Source: Galaxea fascicularis
Taxonomy: Eukaryota > Cnidaria > Anthozoa > Scleractinia > Euphylliidae
DNA length: 64,000 bases
Reading direction: 5' to 3'
Assembly (NCBI GenBank): GCA_948470475.1
Contig: OX419346.1
Coordinates: forward strand, 12,997,843 to 13,061,842
Shown here: positions 31,028-41,626 of the stretch, one piece after another
How positions within the stretch are numbered: position 1 is the stretch's first letter
How the letters are laid out: each line of letters opens with the position of its first letter
Program-made: the position numbers and the translations under genes
Notes under the pieces: generated by a model
Seen by the model: only the letters and a program-made list of their open reading frames with translations
The model's database searches: none
Told to the model about the DNA's origin: nothing

Positions 31028-31146
31028 GTCTACGACCATACCACAAGGGAAACACCGGTTCTCGTCCGATCACCGAAGTTAAGCTTTGTCGGGCGGGGTT
31101 AGTACTTGGATGATTGATCGCCTAGGAATACCTCGTGTTGTAGACT
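31028..31146 (+). rRNA. 5S rRNA gene, copy 4
   Basis: Consensus; long unit. Confidence 0.95.
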
Positions 31147-31167
31147 TTTTACCGAATCAGTTTTGCC

Positions 31168-31352
31168 CTTTGTTTTTCCAGGTCGTTGGCCGCTCGCTCA
31201 GTTTCACACTCTTAAAAACATGATGAAGAGCTATGCAAAGGCGAATTGCCAAGACCAACCAAGGTTGGTAAGTTTTACTGCCGTATTTACGGCATCTTGT
31301 GTTGAGTTGAATTTTTTCCCCTTTTGGAGGCTTTAGCGCGTGCAAAGTTGCC
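31168..31352 (+). repeat. Long-unit insert 2 (after copy 4)
   Basis: Two private changes (GTTGGCCG, GAAGAGC) outside the hairpins. Confidence 0.9.
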
Positions 31353-31743
31353 AATTTGGAACGTGACGTTAAACTTTCGCTGATGACGTGAAATAATTGG
31401 AGACAAGAGCATAGGAGGTTAGAGGGAAAGGCTTTTGCAGCCCTTCTAACGCCAAAAGCTGGTTAATTTGATGCATTAGAAATCACCAGATCAGCAGCTA
31501 CATATACAAGAAACCTTAGCCGTCTATGTAGTGCTTTTGAAAGTACGAATTGATCTCGTTCCAAGTGGGGAAAAATTGACACAGAGTTGAAACTGAGGCG
31601 ATATGGATCAGGCAAGTTTTTTTTTGGCTCCTTGTCTTTGCTTTACGCTAAAGCAGTTTACTGTAAAACACTGGAACACCTCTTGCAACTTGAAATTGAC
31701 GCCTAGGCTGCTATAAAGCACGACATCTTGGCTTGAAGCCCTT

Positions 31744-31862
31744 GTCTACGACCATACCACAAGGGAAACACCGGTTCTCGTCCGATCACCGAAGTTAAGC
31801 TTTGTCTGGCGGGGTTATTACTTGGATGATTGATCGCCTAGGAATACCTCGTGTTGTAGACT
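31744..31862 (+). rRNA. 5S rRNA gene, copy 5 (possibly defective)
   Basis: Two changes in the internal control region: G64T (GTCTGGC) and G75T (GTTATTACTT). May be a pseudogene copy. Confidence 0.85.
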
Positions 31863-32242
31863 TTTTACCGAATCAGTTTTGCCAATTTGGAACGTGACGT
31901 TAAACTTTCGCTTGTGACATGAAATAATTGTAGACAAGAGCATAGGAGGTTAGAGGGAAAGGCTTTTGCAGCCCTTCTAACGCCAAAAGCTGGTTAATTT
32001 GATGCATTAGAAATCACCACATCAGCAGCTACATATACAAGAAACCTTAGCCGTCTATGTAGTGCTTTTAAAAGTACCAATTGATCTCGTTCCAAGTGGG
32101 GAAAAATTGACACAGAGTTGAAACTGAGGGGATATGGATCAGGCAAGTTTTTTTTTGGCTCCTTGTCTTTGCTTTACGCTAAAGCAGTTTACTGTAAAAC
32201 ACTGGAACACCTCTTGCAACTTGAAATTGACGCCTAGGCTGC

Positions 32243-32248
32243 TATAAA
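32243..32248 (+). promoter_or_regulatory. TATA-like element upstream of 5S (representative)
   Basis: TATAAA at -32 to -27 from the 5S start, kept in every unit inspected. Upstream TATA-like elements help position RNA polymerase III on 5S genes in several animals. Given here for copy 6. Confidence 0.6.
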
Positions 32249-32274
32249 GCACGACATCTTGGCTTGAAGCCCTT

Positions 32275-32393
32275 GTCTACGACCATACCACAAGGGAAAC
32301 ACCGGTTCTCGTCCGATCACCGAAGTTAAGCTTTGTCGGGCGGGGTTAGTACTTGGATGATTGATCGCCTAGGAATACCTCGTGTTGTAGACT
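32275..32393 (+). rRNA. 5S rRNA gene, copy 6
   Basis: Consensus; short unit. Its upstream spacer has the GGGGATATGG marker that recurs every four units. Confidence 0.95.
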
Positions 32394-32469
32394 TTTTACC
32401 GAATCAGTTTTGCCAATTTGGAACGTGACGTTAAACTTTCGCTTGTGACATGAAATAATTGTAGACAAG

Positions 32470-32687
32470 AGCATAGGAGGTTAGAGGGAAAGGCTTTTGC
32501 AGCCCTTCTAACGCCAAAAGCTGGTTAATTTGATGCATTAGAAATCACCAGATCAGCAGCTACATATACAAGAAACCTTAGCCGTCTATGTAGTGCTTTT
32601 AAAAGTACCAATTGATCTCGTTCCAAGTGGGGAAAAATTGACACAGAGTTGAAACTGAGGCGATATGGATCAGGCAAATTTTTTTTT
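32470..32687 (+). ncRNA. Candidate structured Pol III RNA in the common spacer (representative)
   Basis: Consecutive inverted repeats in the spacer after copy 6. GGTTAGAGGG pairs with CCCTTCTAAC (one bulge). CTGGT..ATTT pairs with AAAT..ACCAG. AGCA(G)CTACATA pairs with TATGTAGTGCT (11 bp, one bulge). CAATT pairs with AATTG, and AGTT with AACT. The stretch ends in T9, a strong Pol III stop, and CGTTCCAAG at 32619 resembles a B box (one mismatch to GTTCGAA). It is present in all units. I match it to no known RNA family; chance hairpins in a homogenised spacer are the alternative. Confidence 0.3.
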
Positions 32688-32805
32688 GGCTCCTTGTCTT
32701 TGCTTTACGCTAAAGCAGTTTACTGTAAAACACTGGAACACCTCTTGCAACTTGAAATTGACGCCTAGGCTGCTATAAAGCACGGAATCTTGGCTTGAAG
32801 CCCTT

Positions 32806-32924
32806 GTCTACGACCATACCACAAGGGAAACACCGGTTCTCGTCCGATCACCGAAGTTAAGCTTTGTCGGGCGGGGTTAGTACTTGGATGATTGATCGCC
32901 TAGGAATACCTCGTGTTGTAGACT
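32806..32924 (+). rRNA. 5S rRNA gene, copy 7
   Basis: Consensus; upstream spacer reads CAAATTTTTTTTT and CACGGAATC, as at copy 11. Confidence 0.95.
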
Positions 32925-33336
32925 TTTTACCGAATCAGTTTTGCCAATTTGGAACGTGACGTTAAACTTTCGCTTGTGACATGAAATAATTGTAGACAAG
33001 AGCATAGGAGGTTAGAGGGAAAGGCTTTTGCAGCCCTTCTAACGCCAAAAGCTGGTTAATTTGATGCATTAGAAATCACCAGATCAGCAGCTACATATAC
33101 AAGAAACCTTAGCCGTCTATGTAGTGCTTTTAAAAGTACCAATTGATCTCGTTCCAAGTGGGGAAAAATTGACACAGAGTTGAAACTGAGGCGATATGGA
33201 TCAGGCAAGTTTTTTTTTGGCTCCTTGTCTTTGCTTTACGCTAAAGCAGTTTACTGTAAAACACTGGAACACCTCTTGCAACTTGAAATTGACGCCTAGG
33301 CTGCTATAAAGCACGACATCTTGGCTTGAAGCCCTT

Positions 33337-33455
33337 GTCTACGACCATACCACAAGGGAAACACCGGTTCTCGTCCGATCACCGAGGTTAAGCTTTGTCG
33401 GGCGGGGTTAGTACTTGGATGATTGATCGCCTAGGAATACCTCGTGTTGTAGACT
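33337..33455 (+). rRNA. 5S rRNA gene, copy 8
   Basis: A50G allele; short unit. Confidence 0.95.
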
Positions 33456-33867
33456 TTTTACCGAATCAGTTTTGCCAATTTGGAACGTGACGTTAAACTT
33501 TCGCTTGTGACATGAAATAATTGTAGACAAGAGCATAGGAGGTTAGAGGGAAAGGCTTTTGCAGCCCTTCTAACGCCAAAAGCTGGTTAATTTGATGCAT
33601 TAGAAATCACCAGATCAGCAGCTACATATACAAGAAACCTTAGCCGTCTATGTAGTGCTTTTAAAAGTACCAATTGATCTCGTTCCAAGTGGGGAAAAAT
33701 TGACACAGAGTTGAAACTGAGGCGATATGGATCAGGCAAGTTTTTTTTTGGCTCCTTGTCTTTGCTTTACGCTAAAGCAGTTTACTGTAAAACACTGGAA
33801 CACCTCTTGCAACTTGAAATTGACGCCTAGGCTGCTATAAAGCACGACATCTTGGCTTGAAGCCCTT

Positions 33868-33986
33868 GTCTACGACCATACCACAAGGGAAACACCGGTT
33901 CTCGTCCGATCACCGAAGTTAAGCTTTGTCGGGCGGGCTTAGTACTTGGATGATTGATCGCCTAGGAATACCTCGTGTTGTAGACT
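33868..33986 (+). rRNA. 5S rRNA gene, copy 9
   Basis: G71C (GGGCGGGCTTAG), shared with copy 13 four units on. Confidence 0.92.
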
Positions 33987-34398
33987 TTTTACCGAATCAG
34001 TTTTGCCAATTTGGAACGTGACGTTAAACTTTCGCTTGTGACATGAAATAATTGTAGACAAGAGCATAGGAGGTTAGAGGGAAAGGCTTTTGCAGCCCTT
34101 CTAACGCCAAAAGCTGGTTAATTTGATGCATTAGAAATCACCAGATCAGCAGCTACATATACAAGAAACCTTAGCCGTCTATGTAGTGCTTTTAAAAGTA
34201 CCAATTGATCTCGTTCCAAGTGGGGAAAAATTGACACAGAGTTGAAACTGAGGGGATATGGATCAGGCAAGTTTTTTTTTGGCTCCTTGTCTTTGCTTTA
34301 CGCTAAAGCAGTTTACTGTAAAACACTGGAACACCTCTTGCAACTTGAAATTGACGCCTAGGCTGCTATAAAGCACGACATCTTGGCTTGAAGCCCTT

Positions 34399-34517
34399 GT
34401 CTACGACCATACCACAAGGGAAACACCGGTTCTCGTCCGATCACCGAAGTTAAGCTTTGTCGGGCGGGGTTAGTACTTGGATGATTGATCGCCTAGGAAT
34501 ACCTCGTGTTGTAGACT
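34399..34517 (+). rRNA. 5S rRNA gene, copy 10
   Basis: Consensus; GGGGATATGG marker upstream. Confidence 0.95.
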
Positions 34518-34929
34518 TTTTACCGAATCAGTTTTGCCAATTTGGAACGTGACGTTAAACTTTCGCTTGTGACATGAAATAATTGTAGACAAGAGCATAG
34601 GAGGTTAGAGGGAAAGGCTTTTGCAGCCCTTCTAACGCCAAAAGCTGGTTAATTTGATGCATTAGAAATCACCAGATCAGCAGCTACATATACAAGAAAC
34701 CTTAGCCGTCTATGTAGTGCTTTTAAAAGTACCAATTGATCTCGTTCCAAGTGGGGAAAAATTGACACAGAGTTGAAACTGAGGCGATATGGATCAGGCA
34801 AATTTTTTTTTGCCTCCTTGTCTTTGCTTTACGCTAAAGCAGTTTACTGTAAAACACTGGAACACCTCTTGCAACTTGAAATTGACGCCTAGGCTGCTAT
34901 AAAGCACGGAATCTTGGCTTGAAGCCCTT

Positions 34930-35048
34930 GTCTACGACCATACCACAAGGGAAACACCGGTTCTCGTCCGATCACCGAAGTTAAGCTTTGTCGGGCGGGG
35001 TTAGTACTTGGATGATTGATCGCCTAGGAATACCTCGTGTTGTAGACT
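34930..35048 (+). rRNA. 5S rRNA gene, copy 11
   Basis: Consensus; CACGGAATC marker upstream matches copy 7. Confidence 0.95.
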
Positions 35049-35460
35049 TTTTACCGAATCAGTTTTGCCAATTTGGAACGTGACGTTAAACTTTCGCTTG
35101 TGACATGAAATAATTGTAGACAAGAGCATAGGAGGTTAGAGGGAAAGGCTTTTGCAGCCCTTCTAACGCCAAAAGCTGGTTAATTTGATGCATTAGAAAT
35201 CACCAGATCAGCAGCTACATATACAAGAAACCTTAGCCGTCTATGTAGTGCTTTTAAAAGTACCAATTGATCTCGTTCCAAGTGGGGAAAAATTGACACA
35301 GAGTTGAAACTGAGGCGATATGGATCAGGCAAGTTTTTTTTTGGCTCCTTGTCTTTGCTTTACGCTAAAGCAGTTTACTGTAAAACACTGGAACACCTCT
35401 TGCAACTTGAAATTGACGCCTAGGCTGCTATAAAGCACGACATCTTGGCTTGAAGCCCTT

Positions 35461-35579
35461 GTCTACGACCATACCACAAGGGAAACACCGGTTCTCGTCC
35501 GATCACCGAAGTTAAGCTTTGTCGGGCGGGGTTAGTACTTGGATGATTGATCGCCTAGGAATACCTCGTGTTGTAGACT
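35461..35579 (+). rRNA. 5S rRNA gene, copy 12
   Basis: Consensus; short unit. Confidence 0.95.
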
Positions 35580-35991
35580 TTTTACCGAATCAGTTTTGCC
35601 AATTTGGAACGTGACGTTAAACTTTCGCTTGTGACATGAAATAATTGTAGACAAGAGCATAGGAGGTTAGAGGGAAAGGCTTTTGCAGCCCTTCTAACGC
35701 CAAAAGCTGGTTAATTTGATGCATTAGAAATCACCAGATCAGCAGCTACATATACAAGAAACCTTAGCCGTCTATGTAGTGCTTTTAAAAGTACCAATTG
35801 ATCTCGTTCCAAGTGGGGAAAAATTGACACAGAGTTGAAACTGAGGCGATATGGATCAGGCAAGTTTTTTTTTGGCTCCTTGTCTTTGCTTTACGCTAAA
35901 GCAGTTTACTGTAAAACACTGGAACACCTCTTGCAACTTGAAATTGACGCCTAGGCTGCTATAAAGCACGACATCTTGGCTTGAAGCCCTT

Positions 35992-36110
35992 GTCTACGAC
36001 CATACCACAAGGGAAACACCGGTTCTCGTCCGATCACCGAAGTTAAGCTTTGTCGGGCGGGCTTAGTACTTGGATGATTGATCGCCTAGGAATACCTCGT
36101 GTTGTAGACT
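35992..36110 (+). rRNA. 5S rRNA gene, copy 13
   Basis: G71C, as in copy 9. Confidence 0.92.
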
Positions 36111-36522
36111 TTTTACCGAATCAGTTTTGCCAATTTGGAACGTGACGTTAAACTTTCGCTTGTGACATGAAATAATTGTAGACAAGAGCATAGGAGGTTA
36201 GAGGGAAAGGCTTTTGCAGCCCTTCTAACGCCAAAAGCTGGTTAATTTGATGCATTAGAAATCACCAGATCAGCAGCTACATATACAAGAAACCTTAGCC
36301 GTCTATGTAGTGCTTTTAAAAGTACCAATTGATCTCGTTCCAAGTGGGGAAAAATTGACACAGAGTTGAAACTGAGGGGATATGGATCAGGCAAGTTTTT
36401 TTTTGGCTCCTTGTCTTTGCTTTACGCTAAAGCAGTTTACTGTAAAACACTGGAACACCTCTTGCAACTTGAAATTGACGCCTAGGCTGCTATAAAGCAC
36501 GACATCTTGGCTTGAAGCCCTT

Positions 36523-36641
36523 GTCTACGACCATACCACAAGGGAAACACCGGTTCTCGTCCGATCACCGAAGTTAAGCTTTGTCGGGCGGGGTTAGTAC
36601 TTGGATGATTGATCGCCTAGGAATACCTCGTGTTGTAGACT
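36523..36641 (+). rRNA. 5S rRNA gene, copy 14
   Basis: Consensus; GGGGATATGG marker upstream. Confidence 0.95.
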
Positions 36642-37053
36642 TTTTACCGAATCAGTTTTGCCAATTTGGAACGTGACGTTAAACTTTCGCTTGTGACATG
36701 AAATAATTGTAGACAAGAGCATAGGAGGTTAGAGGGAAAGGCTTTTGCAGCCCTTCTAACGCCAAAAGCTGGTTAATTTGATGCATTAGAAATCACCAGA
36801 TCAGCAGCTACATATACAAGAAACCTTAGCCGTCTATGTAGTGCTTTTAAAAGTACCAATTGATCTCGTTCCAAGTGGGGAAAAATTGACACAGAGTTGA
36901 AACTGAGGCGATATGGATCAGGCAAGTTTTTTTTTGGCTCCTTGTCTTTGCTTTACGCTAAAGCAGTTTACTGTAAAACACTGGAACACCTCTTGCAACT
37001 TGAAATTGACGCCTAGGCTGCTATAAAGCACGACATCTTGGCTTGAAGCCCTT

Positions 37054-37172
37054 GTCTACGACCATACCACAAGGGAAACACCGGTTCTCGTCCGATCACC
37101 GAGGTTAAGCTTTGTCGGGCGGGGTTAGTACTTGGATGATTGATCGCCTAGGAATACCTCGTGTTGTAGACT
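37054..37172 (+). rRNA. 5S rRNA gene, copy 15
   Basis: A50G allele. Confidence 0.95.
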
Positions 37173-37584
37173 TTTTACCGAATCAGTTTTGCCAATTTGG
37201 AACGTGACGTTAAACTTTCGCTTGTGACATGAAATAATTGTAGACAAGAGCATAGGAGGTTAGAGGGAAAGGCTTTTGCAGCCCTTCTAACGCCAAAAGC
37301 TGGTTAATTTGATGCATTAGAAATCACCAGATCAGCAGCTACATATACAAGAAACCTTAGCCGTCTATGTAGTGCTTTTAAAAGTACCAATTGATCTCGT
37401 TCCAAGTGGGAAAAAATTGACACAGAGTTGAAACTGAGGCGATATGGATCAGGCAAATTTTTTTTTGCCTCCTTGTCTTTGCTTTACGCTAAAGCAGTTT
37501 ACTGTAAAACACTGGAACACCTCTTGCAACTTGAAATTGACGCCTAGGCTGCTATAAAGCACGACATCTTGGCTTGAAGCCCTT

Positions 37585-37703
37585 GTCTACGACCATACCA
37601 CAAGGGAAACACCGGTTCTCGTCCGATCACCGAAGTTAAGCTTTGTCGGGCGGGGTTAGTACTTGGATGATTGATCGCCTAGGAATACCTCGTGTTGTAG
37701 ACT
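37585..37703 (+). rRNA. 5S rRNA gene, copy 16
   Basis: Consensus; upstream spacer has CAAATTTTTTTTTGCCTCC. Confidence 0.95.
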
Positions 37704-38115
37704 TTTTACCGAATCAGTTTTGCCAATTTGGAACGTGACGTTAAACTTTCGCTTGTGACATGAAATAATTGTAGACAAGAGCATAGGAGGTTAGAGGGAA
37801 AGGCTTTTGCAGCCCTTCTAACGCCAAAAGCTGGTTAATTTGATGCATTAGAAATCACCAGATCAGCAGCTACATATACAAGAAACCTTAGCCGTCTATG
37901 TAGTGCTTTTAAAAGTACCAATTGATCTCGTTCCAAGTGGGGAAAAATTGACACAGAGTTGAAACTGAGGGGATATGGATCAGGCAAGTTTTTTTTTGGC
38001 TCCTTGTCTTTGCTTTACGCTAAAGCAGTTTACTGTAAAACACTGGAACACCTCTTGCAACTTGAAATTGACGCCTAGGCTGCTATAAAGCACGACATCT
38101 TGGCTTGAAGCCCTT

Positions 38116-38234
38116 GTCTACGACCATACCACAAGGGAAACACCGGTTCTCGTCCGATCACCGAAGTTAAGCTTTGTCGGGCGGGGTTAGTACTTGGATG
38201 ATTGATCGCCTAGGAATACCTCGTGTTGTAGACT
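38116..38234 (+). rRNA. 5S rRNA gene, copy 17
   Basis: Consensus; GGGGATATGG marker upstream. Confidence 0.95.
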
Positions 38235-38646
38235 TTTTACCGAATCAGTTTTGCCAATTTGGAACGTGACGTTAAACTTTCGCTTGTGACATGAAATAAT
38301 TGTAGACAAGAGCATAGGAGGTTAGAGGGAAAGGCTTTTGCAGCCCTTCTAACGCCAAAAGCTGGTTAATTTGATGCATTAGAAATCACCAGATCAGCAG
38401 CTACATATACAAGAAACCTTAGCCGTCTATGTAGTGCTTTTAAAAGTACCAATTGATCTCGTTCCAAGTGGGGAAAAATTGACACAGAGTTGAAACTGAG
38501 GCGATATGGATCAGGCAAGTTTTTTTTTGGCTCCTTGTCTTTGCTTTACGCTAAAGCAGTTTACTGTAAAACACTGGAACACCTCTTGCAACTTGAAATT
38601 GACGCCTAGGCTGCTATAAAGCACGACATCTTGGCTTGAAGCCCTT

Positions 38647-38765
38647 GTCTACGACCATACCACAAGGGAAACACCGGTTCTCGTCCGATCACCGAAGTTA
38701 AGCTTTGTCGGGCGGGGTTAGTACTTGGATGATTGATCGCCTAGGAATACCTCGTGTTGTAGACT
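38647..38765 (+). rRNA. 5S rRNA gene, copy 18
   Basis: Consensus; short unit. Confidence 0.95.
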
Positions 38766-39177
38766 TTTTACCGAATCAGTTTTGCCAATTTGGAACGTGA
38801 CGTTAAACTTTCGCTTGTGACATGAAATAATTGTAGACAAGAGCATAGGAGGTTAGAGGGAAAGGCTTTTGCAGCCCTTCTAACGCCAAAAGCTGGTTAA
38901 TTTGATGCATTAGAAATCACCAGATCAGCAGCTACATATACAAGAAACCTTAGCCGTCTATGTAGTGCTTTTAAAAGTACCAATTGATCTCGTTCCAAGT
39001 GGGGAAAAATTGACACAGAGTTGAAACTGAGGGGATATGGATCAGGCAAGTTTTTTTTTGGCTCCTTGTCTTTGCTTTACGCTAAAGCAGTTTACTGTAA
39101 AACACTGGAACACCTCTTGCAACTTGAAATTGACGCCTAGGCTGCTATAAAGCACGACATCTTGGCTTGAAGCCCTT

Positions 39178-39296
39178 GTCTACGACCATACCACAAGGGA
39201 AACACCGGTTCTCGTCCGATCACCGAAGTTAATCTTTGTCGGGCGGGGTTAGTACTTGGATGATTGATCGCCTAGGAATACCTCGTGTTGTAGACT
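39178..39296 (+). rRNA. 5S rRNA gene, copy 19 (A-box variant)
   Basis: G56T changes the A box from TTAAGC to TTAATC, which could weaken transcription. Confidence 0.88.
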
Positions 39297-39708
39297 TTTT
39301 ACCGAATCAGTTTTGCCAATTTGGAACGTGACGTTAAACTTTCGCTTGTGACATGAAATAATTGTAGACAAGAGCATAGGAGGTTAGAGGGAAAGGCTTT
39401 TGCAGCCCTTCTAACGCCAAAAGCTGGTTAATTTGATGCATTAGAAATCACCAGATCAGCAGCTACATATACAAGAAACCTTAGCCGTCTATGTAGTGCT
39501 TTTAAAAGTACCAATTGATCTCGTTCCAAGTGGGGAAAAATTGACACAGAGTTGAAACTGAGGCGATATGGATCAGGCAAGTTTTTTTTTGGCTCCTTGT
39601 CTTTGCTTTACGCTAAAGCAGTTTACTGTAAAACACTGGAACACCTCTTGCAACTTGAAATTGACGCCTAGGCTGCTATAAAGCACGACATCTTGGCTTG
39701 AAGCCCTT

Positions 39709-39827
39709 GTCTACGACCATACCACAAGGGAAACACCGGTTCTCGTCCGATCACCGAAGTTAAGCTTTGTCGGGCGGGGTTAGTACTTGGATGATTGATC
39801 GCCTAGGAATACCTCGTGTTGTAGACT
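39709..39827 (+). rRNA. 5S rRNA gene, copy 20
   Basis: Consensus; short unit. Confidence 0.95.
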
Positions 39828-40239
39828 TTTTACCGAATCAGTTTTGCCAATTTGGAACGTGACGTTAAACTTTCGCTTGTGACATGAATTAATTGTAGAC
39901 AAGAGCATAGGAGGTTAGAGGGAAAGGCTTTTGCAGCCCTTCTAACGCCAAAAGCTGGTTAATTTGATGCATTAGAAATCACCAGATCAGCAGCTACATA
40001 TACAAGAAACCTTAGCCGTCTATGTAGTGCTTTTAAAAGTACCAATTGATCTCGTTCCAAGTGGGGAAAAATTGACACAGAGTTGAAACTGAGGCGATAT
40101 GGATCAGGCAAGTTTTTTTTTGGCTCCTTGTCTTTGCTTTACGCTAAAGCAGTTTACTGTAAAACACTGGAACACCTCTTGCAACTTGAAATTGACGCCT
40201 AGGCTGCTATAAAGCACGACATCTTGGCTTGAAGCCCTT

Positions 40240-40358
40240 GTCTACGACCATACCACAAGGGAAACACCGGTTCTCGTCCGATCACCGAGGTTAAGCTTTG
40301 TCGGGCGGGGTTAGTACTTGGATGATTGATCGCCTAGGAATACCTCGTGTTGTAGACT
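40240..40358 (+). rRNA. 5S rRNA gene, copy 21
   Basis: A50G; last gene of the nearly all-short left domain. Confidence 0.95.
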
Positions 40359-40770
40359 TTTTACCGAATCAGTTTTGCCAATTTGGAACGTGACGTTAAA
40401 CTTTCGCTTGTGACATGAAATAATTGTAGACAAGAGCATAGGAGGTTAGAGGGAAAGGCTTTTGCAGCCCTTCTAACGCCAAAAGCTGGTTAATTTGATG
40501 CATTAGAAATCACCAGATCAGCAGCTACATATACAAGAAACCTTAGCCGTCTATGTAGTGCTTTTAAAAGTACCAATTGATCTCGTTCCAAGTGGGGAAA
40601 AATTGACACAGAGTTGAAACTGAGGCGATATGGATCAGGCAAGTTTTTTTTTGGCTCCTTGTCTTTGCTTTACGCTAAAGCAGTTTACTGTAAAACACTG
40701 GAACACCTCTTGCAACTTGAAATTGACGCCTAGGCTGCTATAAAGCACGAAATCTTGGCTTGAAGCCCTT

Positions 40771-40889
40771 GTCTACGACCATACCACAAGGGAAACACCG
40801 GTTCTCGTCCGATCACCGAAGTTAAGCTTTGTCGGGCGGGGTTAGTACTTGGATGATTGATCGCCTAGGAATACCTCGTGTTGTAGACT
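40771..40889 (+). rRNA. 5S rRNA gene, copy 22
   Basis: Consensus; long unit. First gene of the block repeated at 57857. Confidence 0.95.
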
Positions 40890-40910
40890 TTTTACCGAAT
40901 CAGTTTTGCC

Positions 40911-41095
40911 CTTTGTTTTTCCAGGTCGTTGCCCGCTCGCTCAGTTTCACACTCTTAAAAACATGATGAACAGCTATGCAAAGGCGAATTGCCAAGACCA
41001 ACCAAGGTTGGTAAGTTTTACTGCCGTATTTACGGCATCTTGTGTTGAGTTGAATTTTTTCCCCTTTTGGAGGCTTTAGCGCGTGCAAAGTTGCC
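40911..41095 (+). repeat. Long-unit insert 3 (after copy 22)
   Basis: Reference copy. The 185 bp start CTTTG, end CAAAG + TTGCC, and are preceded by TTGCC, so a 5-bp direct repeat flanks a segment with short inverted ends. Confidence 0.9.
40925..41095 (+). ncRNA. Candidate spliced-leader/Sm-class small RNA in the long-unit insert (representative)
   Basis: After copy 22. Hairpin I: ACCAACC (40997-41003) pairs perfectly with GGTTGGT (41006-41012). A splice donor, GTAAGT, begins inside its 3' arm at 41011. Hairpin II: TGCCGTA (41022-41028) pairs with TACGGCA (41031-41037). An Sm-like AATTTTTT follows at 41053-41060, then CCCCTTTTGGAGG and a possible GGC.TTT.GC/GC.AAA.GCC stem. A donor held in the first stem, later stems, then an Sm site is the spliced-leader RNA layout. 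The Sm run is followed by C rather than the usual G. A donor-bearing exon fragment is the alternative. Confidence 0.35.
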
Positions 41096-41486
41096 AATTT
41101 GGAACGTGACGTTAAACTTTCGCTTGTGACGTGAAATAATTGGAGACAAGAGCATAGGAGGTTAGAGGGAAAGGCTTTTGCAGCCCTTCTAACGCCAAAA
41201 GCTGGTTAATTTGATGCATTAGAAATCACCAGATCAGCAGCTACATATACAAGAAACCTTAGCCGTCTATGTAGTGCTTTTAAAAGTACCAATTGATCTC
41301 GTTCCAAGTGGGGAAAAATTGACACAGAGTTGAAACTGAGGCGATATGGATCAGGCAAGTTTTTTTTTGGCTCCTTGTCTTTGCTTTACGCTAAAGCAGT
41401 TTGCTGTAAAACACTGGAACACCTCTTGCAACTTGAAATTGACGCCTAGGCTGCTATAAAGCACGACATCTTGGCTTGAAGCCCTT

Positions 41487-41605
41487 GTCTACGACCATAC
41501 CACAAGGGAAACACCGGTTCTCGTCCGATCACCGAAGTTAAGCTTTGTCGGGCGGGGTTAGTACTTGGATGATTGATCGCCTAGGAATACCTCGTGTTGT
41601 AGACT
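41487..41605 (+). rRNA. 5S rRNA gene, copy 23
   Basis: Consensus; long unit. Upstream spacer carries the TTTGCTG marker (usually TTTACTG). Confidence 0.95.
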
Positions 41606-41626
41606 TTTTACCGAATCAGTTTTGCC

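Noticed and set aside
40900..41097. A 65-residue minus-strand frame (MATLHALKPPKGEKIQ...) repeated 21 times across the array
   Set aside because: It is the complement of the long-unit insert. Its identity among copies reflects array homogenisation, not selection on a protein, and two units with the 13-bp deletion lose it.
40771..41100. U1, U2, U4, U5 or U6 snRNA within the long-unit insert
   Set aside because: I compared both strands with the 5' ends and core motifs I know for these RNAs. ACTTACC occurs on the minus strand, but the rest of U1 does not follow, and no other match was seen.
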